A stretch of 64,000 nucleotides of DNA from Colwellia sp. (GTDB lineage Bacteria > Pseudomonadota > Gammaproteobacteria > Enterobacterales > Alteromonadaceae), in the NCBI GenBank assembly GCA_029938115.1, contig JAPYOP010000009.1, forward strand, positions 24,592 to 88,591, in the 5' to 3' direction. Shown piece after piece: positions 42,335 to 51,315 of this stretch. Every line of letters starts with the position of its first letter. Position 1 is the stretch's first letter. The translations under genes were made by a program, and so were the position numbers. The notes under the pieces were generated by a model. It saw only the letters and a list, made by a program, of their open reading frames with translations. It was not told the DNA's origin and made no database searches.

Positions 42335-43909
42335 TTATTTAGGGTAACCGGTAATAGCACGTATTGACTTGTAAAGCGGGCTCAAACGTTGATACATTTT
42401 TTGATAAACATCATGGTAAAGTTGATCATATATCGCCATATTTTCAGCGATAGGCTCAAATTTGTCACCATCATGAGTCATCTGCTTTAATGCTGTTTGA
42501 TAACTGTCATACAAACCAATACCTACGGCCGCATTAATGGCTGCGCCTAAAGCCGAGGTTTCAAAGGTATGTGGACGCTCTGCGGTAAGGCCAAATATAT
42601 CGGCGGTAATTTGCATGGCTTCATCACTTTGTGAGCCACCACCTGAAACTTTTAACTTGGTTATTTTAATACCGGACTTTTTCTCCGATAGCTCTTTACC
42701 TTCACGCAGTGCGTAAGCTAAACCTTCAATAATTGCGCGGTAAATATGAGCGCGGGTATGAACATCACCAAAACCTATCATCGCGCCTTTTGCTTCTGGC
42801 CCTGGTGTACGAATACCCGGATTCCAGTAAGGTTGTAGTACTAGTCCCATAGAGCCAGGAGGTACTTCTTTAAGGAGATCGTCAAAGAATACTTCTGCCG
42901 CTACACCGCGTTCATCGGCAAGTTGTTGTTCACGTAAGCCAAATTCACGTTTGAACCAACTTACCATCCAATAACCACGTTGCACTATCATTTCTGTGTT
43001 GAACATCTCAGGCATAGCCGCAGGATAGGCGGGTATATGCTTAATCGCTTCAACATATTTTTCATTGGTGGTGTTAAAGGTCGCTGTGGTGCCGTAACTT
43101 AAGCTACCCACTTCAGGACTAATGCAGCCTGAGCCGAGTACCTCACAGGCTTTATCTGCACCAGCAGAAATCAGGGATAAGCCTTGTGGGATACCAGTAT
43201 CACTTGCTGCTTGCTCGGTGATTTTACCTAATTCTGAGCCACAGGGGATAAGTGTTGGTAACATTTCTGGCTTTATTGGCAGTGCTTGCCAGCGCCAATC
43301 AAGCGGTTTACACCAAGCAAGACGTTTAAAGTCAAAAGGCAAATAGCCAACTTGACTCGACACTGAATCGACATATTTTCCGGTTAGTTTAAAGCTATGA
43401 AAACCAGACAGTAATACATATTTATGGGTGTTTTTCCAGATATCAGGTTGCTGATGCTTTATCCAGTTTGCTTCAGCTTGTGAACGAAAATATTCGATGG
43501 AGCCACTTTCTCCGACAACCTTAAATAAGCCGCGCCAGTACCAACTCATTTTATCGAGTGTTTTTTGTTCTCGTTGATCTAACCAAACAAAAGCAGGGCG
43601 CAAAGGTCTACCTGCTTTATCTAAGTTAACCATAGTGGCGCGCTGAGTGGTCAGTGCAACCGCTTTTATTTTTGATTTAGGAAAATCAATTTTCTGCCAA
43701 AGTTCATGACAAGCTTTACATAACATTTGCCAGTAGTAATCGGGCTCTTGCTCTGCCCAACCAGGTGCTTTAGAAAAATAAGCATCGAGGTCTACTTTGC
43801 TTTTGGCAACGACTTGGCCATTAATATCAAAGATAATGGCACGAACGCTTTGCGTACCATTATCAATGGCAAGTAGGTAGTCGTCTGCTTTATTATGGGT
43901 ATGGCTCAT
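42335..43909 (-). CDS. FGGY-family carbohydrate/polyol kinase
   Basis: 524 residues with the FGGY N-terminal motif LLAIDNGTQSVRAIIFD, VWLDQRE, TATFN in the middle and the C-terminal signature VSGGGSQSDEAMQITADIFG followed by ETSALGAAINAAVGIG. Members phosphorylate glycerol, xylulose, ribulose or related polyols. Subgroup by eye is closer to xylulokinase-like enzymes than to canonical glycerol kinase. Placement 27 bases after a glycerol-3-phosphate-dehydrogenase-like gene and beside an alkyl-DHAP-synthase homologue suggests a glycerol derivative, perhaps a 1-O-alkylglycerol. Confidence 0.9.
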   Translation of the reverse strand: MSHTHNKADDYLLAIDNGTQSVRAIIFDINGQVVAKSKVDLDAYFSKAPGWAEQEPDYYWQMLCKACHELWQKIDFPKSKIKAVALTTQRATMVNLDKAGRPLRPAFVWLDQREQKTLDKMSWYWRGLFKVVGESGSIEYFRSQAEANWIKHQQPDIWKNTHKYVLLSGFHSFKLTGKYVDSVSSQVGYLPFDFKRLAWCKPLDWRWQALPIKPEMLPTLIPCGSELGKITEQAASDTGIPQGLSLISAGADKACEVLGSGCISPEVGSLSYGTTATFNTTNEKYVEAIKHIPAYPAAMPEMFNTEMIVQRGYWMVSWFKREFGLREQQLADERGVAAEVFFDDLLKEVPPGSMGLVLQPYWNPGIRTPGPEAKGAMIGFGDVHTRAHIYRAIIEGLAYALREGKELSEKKSGIKITKLKVSGGGSQSDEAMQITADIFGLTAERPHTFETSALGAAINAAVGIGLYDSYQTALKQMTHDGDKFEPIAENMAIYDQLYHDVYQKMYQRLSPLYKSIRAITGYPK

Positions 43910-43936
43910 GGTTATTATCTTATTAATTCAATGGGT

Positions 43937-45661
43937 TTACTGTTTTGGCAGGCTATAGTGTTTTTGCCAAAGGGCTTGATAGCGAGACACTTCATCTTGC
44001 CACTTTTGTTCATTCCAGCCAAGTTCTTGTTGGCAAATAATGCCAAGTTGTGGCAATAACTGTTGAGCACCATTTTTTAGCAATAAACCTAAACGGGTAC
44101 GGCGCAGCAGTAAATCATCTAAATGATTCACGGCTTCATGTTTTGCCGCCCAGCGACATTCAGCTAAACAAAATTGTGTTGATTCAATTAAGGATATTTC
44201 ATTGCTGTTGGCATCAGAAAGTAAGTGTTTTGCATTAGAGCCGTAACGGCCAAGCATTCTTTGTTGCCATTCACTCGTTGTGTGCTTTAAATTTATATTA
44301 CTTAAATCGCTAATGTCAGGTGTATCAAAAACTTTATCTGAGCTGGTTTGCTGGCTTAGTTTTATTTTATCTTCTAGCCCTTTACCTTTAAGCTCTCTAT
44401 CTTGAAGACCTTTATCTTTTAACCACGGCATTGCTGCATTCAACGCATCGATAGCCGTTAACCTAAAGGTCGTTAATTTACCACCACTGGCAGTAATTAG
44501 TCCTTTATCTGCCCAAACAGCGTGATCGCGACGTTCTTTTGATGGTGCTTTTTTACTTGATGATTGTTGACTTTCATTAAATGAGTTATCAGAAGTAATT
44601 ACCGGGCGAACACCTGCATAACTTGATAGAACATCTGCGGCTTTGATATTATTTTTCGGAAAATACATGGCGATAACATTAAGCAAGTAGTCGACTTCTT
44701 CTTGACTAATACTGGCTTCAATATCTAAGCTTTCATTATGATCAAGATCCGTTGTGCCCACTAATGTCACACCTTCCCATGCACAGATGAAGACAGGCCT
44801 TTTATCTTCAGGATGAAATAACGTTAAAGCTGCGTTTATCGGCAATTTTTGCTGAGAAAATAATAAATGGCTACCGCGTAGTGGTCTGATGCGCTTTTCA
44901 TTAATCACTTCACTGCGAAGTCTATCAGCCCAAGCACCTGTGGCATTAATAACGACATGAGCTTTTATGGCTATTTGCTTATTATTCTCGCTGCTTGCTA
45001 TTTCATCTTTGGATGTATCTTCAATAACAATGCCAGTCACCTGTTGGCTATCATCTTTAATGAGCTTAACCGCTTTAGCGTAGTTAAGAACTTGCCCACC
45101 ATCAGCCATTGATTCTTGCAATACCCTTAATACTAAACGTGCATCGTCAACTACGGTGTCAGTGTAATAACAAGCGCCTTTTAATTTGTTTTCTTCAATA
45201 CCGTTAAAGGTTTTAGTAATAACTTTTTTGTTGAAAAAACGGTTATCTTTGATACCGGCCAGCCAGTCGTAAATGCTGAGTAGGGTACTCATGACAAAGC
45301 GACCTGGAAATTGTCCTTTGCGAATTAAAAAGTAATAGCCCATGCGGTTAATTAAGCCGGGGGCTTCTCTTAGTAATCGTTCACGCTCTTGTACCGAGTG
45401 CTTGGTTAATTTGATGTCACCTTGGGCAATATAACGCAAACCACCGTGCACCATTTTTGATGAACGACTTGACGTGCCCCATGCAAAGTCACGCTGTTCT
45501 ATAAGCAAGGTCTTTAGACCTTTTCTAGTTGCCTCTCGCAGTATACCTGCGCCAATAATACCGCCACCAACAACAACAACATCCCATTGATGTTCACTAT
45601 CGTGTTCAAGTTGCGCTAAAATTGATTGTTTATCGGAAAAAGATACGGGGTCTTTTTTCAT
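43937..45661 (-). CDS. FAD-dependent glycerol-3-phosphate dehydrogenase-like oxidoreductase (GlpD family)
   Basis: 574 residues. The FAD motif is DVVVVGGGIIGAGILREATRKG (about 28-49), followed by the GlpD signature WGTSSRSSKMVHGGLRYIAQGDIKLT. The C-terminal domain (ECRWAAKHEAVNHLDDLLLRRTRLGLLL) is typical of GlpD. Such enzymes oxidise glycerol-3-phosphate at C2 to dihydroxyacetone phosphate, passing electrons to quinone at the inner membrane. A low-complexity insert near residues 415-445 (KDKGLQDRELKGKGLEDKIK) separates the two domains. It is not in a glp operon but between AGPS-like and FGGY-kinase genes, so a modified substrate such as alkyl-glycerol-3-phosphate is plausible. Confidence 0.9.
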   Translation of the reverse strand: MKKDPVSFSDKQSILAQLEHDSEHQWDVVVVGGGIIGAGILREATRKGLKTLLIEQRDFAWGTSSRSSKMVHGGLRYIAQGDIKLTKHSVQERERLLREAPGLINRMGYYFLIRKGQFPGRFVMSTLLSIYDWLAGIKDNRFFNKKVITKTFNGIEENKLKGACYYTDTVVDDARLVLRVLQESMADGGQVLNYAKAVKLIKDDSQQVTGIVIEDTSKDEIASSENNKQIAIKAHVVINATGAWADRLRSEVINEKRIRPLRGSHLLFSQQKLPINAALTLFHPEDKRPVFICAWEGVTLVGTTDLDHNESLDIEASISQEEVDYLLNVIAMYFPKNNIKAADVLSSYAGVRPVITSDNSFNESQQSSSKKAPSKERRDHAVWADKGLITASGGKLTTFRLTAIDALNAAMPWLKDKGLQDRELKGKGLEDKIKLSQQTSSDKVFDTPDISDLSNINLKHTTSEWQQRMLGRYGSNAKHLLSDANSNEISLIESTQFCLAECRWAAKHEAVNHLDDLLLRRTRLGLLLKNGAQQLLPQLGIICQQELGWNEQKWQDEVSRYQALWQKHYSLPKQ

Positions 45662-45763
45662 GTTATTGCTCTATATCTTTACATCTTGAGAAAAAGCTAA
45701 GCAGGTCGCTGCTTAGCTTAGAGTACCTAGTTTTAAAATACTTAACGCTAAAATCCAGGGATA

Positions 45764-47362
45764 TTAAAGTACTAATTTCCCCGGATTCATGCGCTCTTCT
45801 GGGTCGAACACGTGGCATAATTCTTTAATAGCTTTGATACCTAATTCCCCTTTTTCAGCGGGTAAATATTTTGCATGATCTTTACCTACGCCGTGTTGAT
45901 GGCTAATGGTACCGCCAAACCTAACAATTGCCTCGGCACCCGCGGCTTTTAACTTTTTCCAACGTTTCATCGTTTGGGCATAATCAGGTCCCATTCGGAA
46001 TAGGAAGGTGGTGTAAACACTACATCCTTGACCATAAAAGTGCGACAGGTGGGTAAATATGTGAATGTTTTCTTTTTCGATAGCAAGGGCGTTAGCAATA
46101 TCACTTTCCATGCCATCTACGGCTTTAGCTACTACTGACCAATCAAGACAGGTTTCCATCGTATCGACAATAATACCAACATCCCATAAGCCGTGGCGCA
46201 AATACGGGCTACGGAAACGGCTATGCTGCCAATGTTTGCCCAAAGGTGTGCCAATGTATGTTCCTTTATGCTGCTTAATATGTTTACGCACTATTTTCAA
46301 TGCTGATTTGCATTGCTCTTTACTGCCTGTAACGCCAAAAGTAAACATGGTTTTACCATCTTTACAGCCCTTAAAACTGAGATATTTTTCCATTATGCTT
46401 ACAGCGCGAGCATGGCCACCTAGTTTTAAATGTGAAGCTGTTTCAACGGCGTTACTTAAACGCATCATGGATAATTGTACGCCTGCTTGTACTATTTCTC
46501 GGGTTGCTTTCATACCTACTTCCCAACTTGGGAAAAAGGCAACGTGGAAGTTTTCTTCTTCGGCAATTTTAGTAACGCGCATTTTTACTTCCGTAATAAT
46601 ACCCATTCGGCCTTCGCTACCTAAAATCATTTCGCGAACATCTGGGCCGGCAGAAGTTGCAGGGAAAGTTGGAATGTCTAACGTGCCTTGCAATGTTTCC
46701 ATGCGGCCACCAGCGAACATTTTTTCGATACGACCATAACGAAGAGATTGTTGACCACTAGAGCGGCTAGCAACCCAACCACCCACCGTAGACATTTCCC
46801 AAGATTGTGGAAAATGACCTAAAGTGTAGCCGTGTCCTTGTAATTGTTTTTCAACATCAGGCCCTAATGTACCAGCGCCAAAGGTGGCTATTTGACTTAC
46901 TTCGTCAAAGGCTATTAATTTATCCATTTTTGTCAGGGCAACTGTGATTATTGGTTGCTGACTTTCTTCAGGTGTAATGTGACCACAGACAGAGGTACCA
47001 CCGCCGTAAGGAATAACAATGAGGTTTTCTTTTGCGGCAAAAGCTAATAACTCTTGCACATCTTCACTACTGGTAGGAAAAGCAACACCATCAGGGTACA
47101 CACCAAAATCACCACTGCGCATTGCCAGCCAATCAGGAATACTTTGACCACGACAATGGCGCAAGCGTACTTCTTTGTCGGTATCAATTAACCTATGTTG
47201 TGGTGCACGAGATTGTGGCACTTTAGCGACTGTTTCGTTTAAAGTTGCGTCTACTAAGGGGGTAGACTTACCAACAATACCTTCAATAAAATCCTGTGAA
47301 GATTTTGTTAACTCAAAATTAAAGTTATTTTTCTCATTTCCCCAACCATTCCAACGTTTCAT
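45764..47362 (-). CDS. FAD-binding oxidase of the alkyldihydroxyacetonephosphate synthase (AGPS) family
   Basis: 532 residues. The FAD-binding type 4 domain shows IPYGGGTSVCGHI, TLGHFPQSWEMSTVGGWVASRSSGQQSLRYGRIEKM and SAGPDVREMILGSEGRMGIITEV. The C-terminal domain ends FGGTISHQHGVGKDH, then FDPEERMNPGKLVL. All align with eukaryotic AGPS, which swaps the acyl group of acyl-DHAP for a fatty alcohol to make the ether bond. The reaction is reversible in principle. No DHAP acyltransferase gene is nearby, which argues for ether cleavage rather than synthesis here. It is the first gene of the minus-strand operon, 102 bases before the GlpD-like gene. Confidence 0.88.
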   Translation of the reverse strand: MKRWNGWGNEKNNFNFELTKSSQDFIEGIVGKSTPLVDATLNETVAKVPQSRAPQHRLIDTDKEVRLRHCRGQSIPDWLAMRSGDFGVYPDGVAFPTSSEDVQELLAFAAKENLIVIPYGGGTSVCGHITPEESQQPIITVALTKMDKLIAFDEVSQIATFGAGTLGPDVEKQLQGHGYTLGHFPQSWEMSTVGGWVASRSSGQQSLRYGRIEKMFAGGRMETLQGTLDIPTFPATSAGPDVREMILGSEGRMGIITEVKMRVTKIAEEENFHVAFFPSWEVGMKATREIVQAGVQLSMMRLSNAVETASHLKLGGHARAVSIMEKYLSFKGCKDGKTMFTFGVTGSKEQCKSALKIVRKHIKQHKGTYIGTPLGKHWQHSRFRSPYLRHGLWDVGIIVDTMETCLDWSVVAKAVDGMESDIANALAIEKENIHIFTHLSHFYGQGCSVYTTFLFRMGPDYAQTMKRWKKLKAAGAEAIVRFGGTISHQHGVGKDHAKYLPAEKGELGIKAIKELCHVFDPEERMNPGKLVL

Positions 47363-47518
47363 ACATTTCTCTTTAGCTGATAAATTTGCATCTTGATTTC
47401 ACTGCTTACTATGCTAATGACTTTTTGTTTTTCTTTTTATGCTTTAATCGGCGATAAAATTGATTATTTCGGACATTCTAATCTGTAATGCCATTGATAC
47501 ATCCGAGCAATGTAAATG

Positions 47519-48406
47519 TTACTGGTAATAGTGTCGTAAAATTTCTATAAAAGCTTGTGCTGTTGTTGATAAAGGGTACCTGCGACGAGTTATAATACCC
47601 ACTCTTCTGCTAATGACTGGTGCGGTTATCTCTCGAAATTCAACATTTAAAGATTGCATCTGTTGTTTATATAGAGAAGGAATTGCACTAACGCCTAATT
47701 TAGTTGCAACCATTTGAACCACAGTCGCTAGCTGGTTTGTTTCAAAAGTAACATTTAAAAATATGTTTTGTTCTGCAAGCATTTCATCCATCAATAATCG
47801 AATACTTGACGGTCGTTGTAAGGTAATGAATGGATAATTTACTAAGTGTTGCCACTCCATCTTGCTGACATTCATCAATTCATGATTTTTGGGAAATGCA
47901 GCAATAAACTTATCTGAAAAGAGCGTTTCAAATTTTAGATCTTTAGTAATGTCAGGATCAAAACTAATAGCAAATTCTACTTTACCTGTTTGTACCATTT
48001 CGACCGCACTCTCTGCGATAACATCATGAATTTTAACCTTGATGGCAGAATACTCTTTGTTAAAAGATAGTAGGTGTTGTGGTAAATGTGTACTGGCAAA
48101 TGATGGCATAGCAGCGAATGATAAATTGCCTCGTTTTAAAGAAAACAACTCATGAAGTTCAAGAAAAGCATTATCAAAATCAGCTAATAAGCGTTTGGCT
48201 ACAGGTAAAAAAACCTCACCTTCGGGTGTTAAAGAGAGAGTTCTGGTTGATCTTGCAAGCAGTTTTCCACCAACGGTTTCTTCTAAGTTTTTAATGGCAA
48301 TACTTAAGGCTGGCTGTGATATATGAAGTAATTCACAAGCCTCTGCAAAGCTATTTGCCTCTACTACAGCTAAAAAGGCGCGAATTTGTTTAATGGTTAT
48401 ATTCAT
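47519..48406 (-). CDS. LysR-family transcriptional regulator
   Basis: 295 residues with the LysR helix-turn-helix MNITIKQIRAFLAVVEANSFAEACELLHISQPALSIAIKNLEETVGGKLLAR and a substrate-binding domain (GNLSFAAMPSFASTHLP onward). It is divergent from the two CoA-transferase subunits across 115 bases and should activate them in the presence of a short-chain keto acid or CoA-related effector, which is the usual LysR arrangement. The other neighbour, the AGPS-like gene, has its start 156 bases away on the same strand. Confidence 0.92.
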   Translation of the reverse strand: MNITIKQIRAFLAVVEANSFAEACELLHISQPALSIAIKNLEETVGGKLLARSTRTLSLTPEGEVFLPVAKRLLADFDNAFLELHELFSLKRGNLSFAAMPSFASTHLPQHLLSFNKEYSAIKVKIHDVIAESAVEMVQTGKVEFAISFDPDITKDLKFETLFSDKFIAAFPKNHELMNVSKMEWQHLVNYPFITLQRPSSIRLLMDEMLAEQNIFLNVTFETNQLATVVQMVATKLGVSAIPSLYKQQMQSLNVEFREITAPVISRRVGIITRRRYPLSTTAQAFIEILRHYYQ

Positions 48407-48521
48407 TTCTGAACACTCTATTCATAAAAAATAATTATCAATTATTAATATTAATCAATTTTACAAATGGTTTCAATTGTAAGATGCTGACACTTCAATA
48501 ATTCAACGAAAGTAAATTGAC
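48407..48521. promoter_or_regulatory. Divergent LysR/CoA-transferase control region
   Basis: A perfect AT-only palindrome ATTAATATTAAT (48444-48455) lies in the middle of this divergent gap, flanked by ATCAA-type sequence. LysR proteins bind such dyads (T-N11-A), but the composition is so AT-rich that the match has low weight. Confidence 0.4.
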
Positions 48522-49232
48522 ATGGCAGGATTTAATAAAGTAGTGAGTAGCTATGAAGAAGCAATGGCGGGATTAACAGACAACATGACTGTTATCTCAG
48601 GTGGCTTTGGTTTGTGTGGTATTCCCGAAAATTTAATTAGCGAGATAAAACGCAAAGGAACGAAAGGTTTGACCCTTGTTTCAAATAACTGCGGTGTTGA
48701 TGATTTTGGTTTAGGTGTGTTATTACCCGATCGCCAAATTAAGAAAATTGTCGCCTCTTATGTAGGTGAAAATGCTGAATTTGAACGACAAATGATGTCA
48801 GGAGAATTAGACGTTGAATTAACACCACAAGGTACGTTAGCTGAAAAAATGCGTGCCGGTGGTGCCGGAATACCTGCTTTTTATACCGCTACAGGTGTTG
48901 GTACGCCAGTTGCGATAGGCAAAGATGAACGCCAGTTCAATGGGCGTGATTACATTTTAGAAGAAGCCATTACCGGCGATTTTGCCATTGTTAAAGCATG
49001 GAAAGCTGACAAGTACGGCAACCTGGTTTTCAGAAGAACAGCTCGTAATTTTAATCCTATGGCAGCAACAGCAGGAAAAATCACCGTAGTTGAAGTTGAA
49101 GAAATTGTTGAACCGGGAGAACTTAATCCTGATGAAATTCATACGCCTGGTATTTATGTTAATCGCCTAATTCAAGGCACTTTTGAAAAGCGTATTGAAC
49201 AACGTACCACTCGACCAACCAACAATAAATAA
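48522..49232 (+). CDS. scoA: 3-oxoacid CoA-transferase subunit A
   Basis: 236 residues, the alpha subunit of a family I CoA-transferase: [63 protein letters not shown] and [28 protein letters not shown]. It pairs with the beta subunit gene downstream to transfer CoA from succinyl-CoA to acetoacetate or a similar 3-oxoacid. Acetoacetate is the usual substrate of sequences of this type, but short-chain fatty acids are possible. It is separated from subunit B by 162 bases, unusually far for such a pair. Confidence 0.92.
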   Translation: MAGFNKVVSSYEEAMAGLTDNMTVISGGFGLCGIPENLISEIKRKGTKGLTLVSNNCGVDDFGLGVLLPDRQIKKIVASYVGENAEFERQMMSGELDVELTPQGTLAEKMRAGGAGIPAFYTATGVGTPVAIGKDERQFNGRDYILEEAITGDFAIVKAWKADKYGNLVFRRTARNFNPMAATAGKITVVEVEEIVEPGELNPDEIHTPGIYVNRLIQGTFEKRIEQRTTRPTNNK

Positions 49233-49323
49233 TTATAGGTAAACTATTCAATATATTGTAACTGCAAAGGTTGCAAACAGTTTGGTCAAATTTTAGGAAA
49301 AAGCACGGAGTTGACGATATTCA

Positions 49324-49392
49324 ATGAGTACTTTTGACAACAAAGTTGGGCAAAATGGCAATAAGCTGAGTAGTTACCACAAAGGAGAATAA
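49324..49392 (+). CDS. Possible 22-codon leader peptide between scoA and scoB
   Basis: ATG at 49324 opens MSTFDNKVGQNGNKLSSYHKGE and stops at 49390-49392, two bases before the scoB ATG. The scoB ribosome-binding site AAAGGAG lies inside its last codons. An ACGGAG stands about 14 bases upstream, too far to be ideal. Its ending over the scoB signal would couple translation, but the frame may be chance. Confidence 0.3.
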   Translation: MSTFDNKVGQNGNKLSSYHKGE

Positions 49393-49394
49393 TA

Positions 49395-50051
49395 ATGGCC
49401 TTATCAAGAGATCAAATTGCACAACGTGTTGCCCGTGAATTACAAGATGGTTTTTACGTTAATCTAGGTATAGGTATTCCCACCCTTGTCGCTAATTTTG
49501 TGCCTGGAGGTATAGAAGTAATGCTGCAATCTGAAAATGGCTTACTTGGTATGGGACAGTTTCCCACCGAAGCTGAGATAGATGCAGATTTAATAAATGC
49601 CGGAAAACAAACAGTAACTATGGCTATAGGTGCTTCAATATTCGATTCAGCTGAGTCTTTTGCCATGATCCGTGGTGGTCATGTTGATTTAACCGTTTTA
49701 GGTGCTTTTGAAGTGGATGTTAATGGCAACATTGCTTCGTATATGATCCCCGGTAAATTGATCAAAGGTATGGGCGGAGCAATGGACTTAGTTGCTGGCG
49801 CTGATAATATCATTGTCACGATGACCCATGCATCAAAACACGGTGATTCAAAACTGTTAAGTAACTGCTCTTTACCTTTAACCGGTAAAGGCTGCATTAA
49901 AAAAGTACTAACAGACTTAGCTTTTATTGAAATAAAAGAAGGTAAATTTCATTTATTAGAACGCGCCCCCGGAGTCAGTGTCGACGAGATTGTGAAACTG
50001 ACTGAAGGTGAGTTAGTTGTGCCAACAAATGTTCCTGAAATGCAGTTTTAA
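49395..50051 (+). CDS. scoB: 3-oxoacid CoA-transferase subunit B
   Basis: 218 residues, the beta subunit of the family I CoA-transferase. It holds VNLGIGIPTLVANFVP and the active-site Glu in QSENGLLGMGQFP, followed by FAMIRGGHVDLTVLGAFEVD and GAMDLVAGADNIIVTMTH. The ATG follows AAAGGAG at 49381-49387. With scoA it would activate acetoacetate-like acids for thiolysis, which fits degradation of fatty acids or amino acids and could serve the adjacent lipid-oriented cluster. Confidence 0.94.
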   Translation: MALSRDQIAQRVARELQDGFYVNLGIGIPTLVANFVPGGIEVMLQSENGLLGMGQFPTEAEIDADLINAGKQTVTMAIGASIFDSAESFAMIRGGHVDLTVLGAFEVDVNGNIASYMIPGKLIKGMGGAMDLVAGADNIIVTMTHASKHGDSKLLSNCSLPLTGKGCIKKVLTDLAFIEIKEGKFHLLERAPGVSVDEIVKLTEGELVVPTNVPEMQF

Positions 50052-50085
50052 ATATATACCAAGCCATCTCAAGATACAGGGTTCA

Positions 50086-50162
50086 GCTCAATATCCTAAT
50101 TTTTTCTTAGGCTATTGAGCGCTTTAAATATCAACTTACTATCATCAAGCAAGTTGATATTT
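50086..50162. terminator. Two strong hairpins between convergent scoB and the WD40-like gene
   Basis: First hairpin: GCTCAATA-T-CCTAA (50086-50099) with TTAGG-C-TATTGAGC (to 50120). Second: AAATATCAACTT (50126-50137) with AAGTTGATATTT (50151-50162), perfect over 12 bases. Their position between converging genes suggests a bidirectional terminator, although neither has a long T-run on the outside. Confidence 0.7.
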
Positions 50163-50191
50163 ATATAGCTAGTAATACTCTCGATGAATAG

Positions 50192-51190
50192 CTAATTAAC
50201 AGGGAAATGCCATTGTTCTAAAACACCATCACTATTAGTTGCAATAATAGACTTGGCGCTTTTAGTGGTTGTACTTGCTTCGGTACTTGCTTCGTGTATG
50301 GCAACACTTAAGACCGATGCTCGACCATACTCCATAGATGACTGCCACTGTGCAAGCAGTGCACCATCAACAACTCGCCATAATTGTAATACTTGTCTAG
50401 GTGAGCCTGTTAAAAATAAGCTATTGTCATCAGAAAAAGCAGAGGCATTTATCTCCATAAATTTCAAATAAGTATCTAGCTCTGCAATTAGTTCACCTGT
50501 TTTTAAATTCCAAAATTTACGATCTTTAACGGCATCAATACTAAAGCCAACCAAACCATCTGCGCTAATATCAACATGATTAACGCGAGTAGCATGATCT
50601 AATTCAAAAATAGTTTCACCTGTTGCCGTATGCCATAACAGGGCCTTTTTATCACTTGAGCCAGTAAAGGCAATTTGACCATCTGCAGATAAACTTACCG
50701 CGTTAATATCTAAACGATGCTTTTGATAAGTTGTCACTTTGTTAGTATGGGTATCAATAATACTAGCTTTACCACTTCGAAAGCCTAGTAACAGCAACTG
50801 ACCATTATTTGAAACCGAAAGGTCATTGATTATATTATCAGCGACCTGCCATTCACCGACTATCTGAAAATTATTGATGGCATATTTCTTTACTGATACT
50901 CGATTGGAAAGGTAGAAGAATTCATTGTTCATACTGATATAGGCTATTTCTATATGTTGTGCGTGAGTAGCTGACAAACATTTAGGTGTACTGGATGGCT
51001 GTTTGTTTTGCCAAAGACAAACACCGTCATTATTCACGATAACATTTAACTGGCCGTCATAAGATAAAGCCGCAGCCTCTATAATTGTTTTACTGTGTAC
51101 ACTCTTACTAACGGCTTTTGAGCTATATACTTCTTGTTGACTGCAGGCTGATGTTAATAAAGAAAACATTAGCAAAGTAAAAAATTTCAT
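50192..51190 (-). CDS. WD40-repeat-like lipoprotein
   Basis: 332 residues with a lipoprotein signal (FTLLMFSLLTSAC, Cys16). The mature part contains WD40-type blades: NAVSLSADGQIAFTGSSDKKALLWHTATGE, NHVDISADGLVGFSIDAVKDRKFWNLKTGE and SAFSDDNSLFLTGSPRQVLQLWRVVDG, probably forming a beta-propeller of about seven blades. Anchored in the envelope, it would act in protein-protein contacts. No catalytic function is implied. It is a monocistronic gene converging on scoB. Confidence 0.85.
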   Translation of the reverse strand: MKFFTLLMFSLLTSACSQQEVYSSKAVSKSVHSKTIIEAAALSYDGQLNVIVNNDGVCLWQNKQPSSTPKCLSATHAQHIEIAYISMNNEFFYLSNRVSVKKYAINNFQIVGEWQVADNIINDLSVSNNGQLLLLGFRSGKASIIDTHTNKVTTYQKHRLDINAVSLSADGQIAFTGSSDKKALLWHTATGETIFELDHATRVNHVDISADGLVGFSIDAVKDRKFWNLKTGELIAELDTYLKFMEINASAFSDDNSLFLTGSPRQVLQLWRVVDGALLAQWQSSMEYGRASVLSVAIHEASTEASTTTKSAKSIIATNSDGVLEQWHFPVN

Positions 51191-51315
51191 TATGTGATAA
51201 CTCTTTCTATCGGTATTATTAAGGCACTATCTCATACCTTTGAGGAGTAGCGGAAGTTTTGTGATAAAAATGTTTTAATAGATTAGACTTATTTGTTGTT
51301 AAAAAGGAGAAGTGA

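Noticed and set aside
46065..46739. Open frame of 224 codons on the plus strand opposite the AGPS-like gene
   Set aside because: It is antisense to a gene with clear family motifs, shows no domain of its own, and lacks a ribosome-binding site.
45764..47362. Glycolate oxidase or D-lactate dehydrogenase as identity of the FAD-binding type 4 protein
   Set aside because: The STVGGWVASRSSG, SAGPD and SHQHGVGKDH segments follow alkyl-DHAP synthase more closely than GlcD or Dld.
37418..47362. A plain Baeyer-Villiger alkanone/cycloketone pathway (SDR, monooxygenase, esterase)
   Set aside because: Kept only as an alternative: it explains the monooxygenase, hydrolase and SDRs but leaves the kinase, GlpD-like and AGPS-like genes unexplained.
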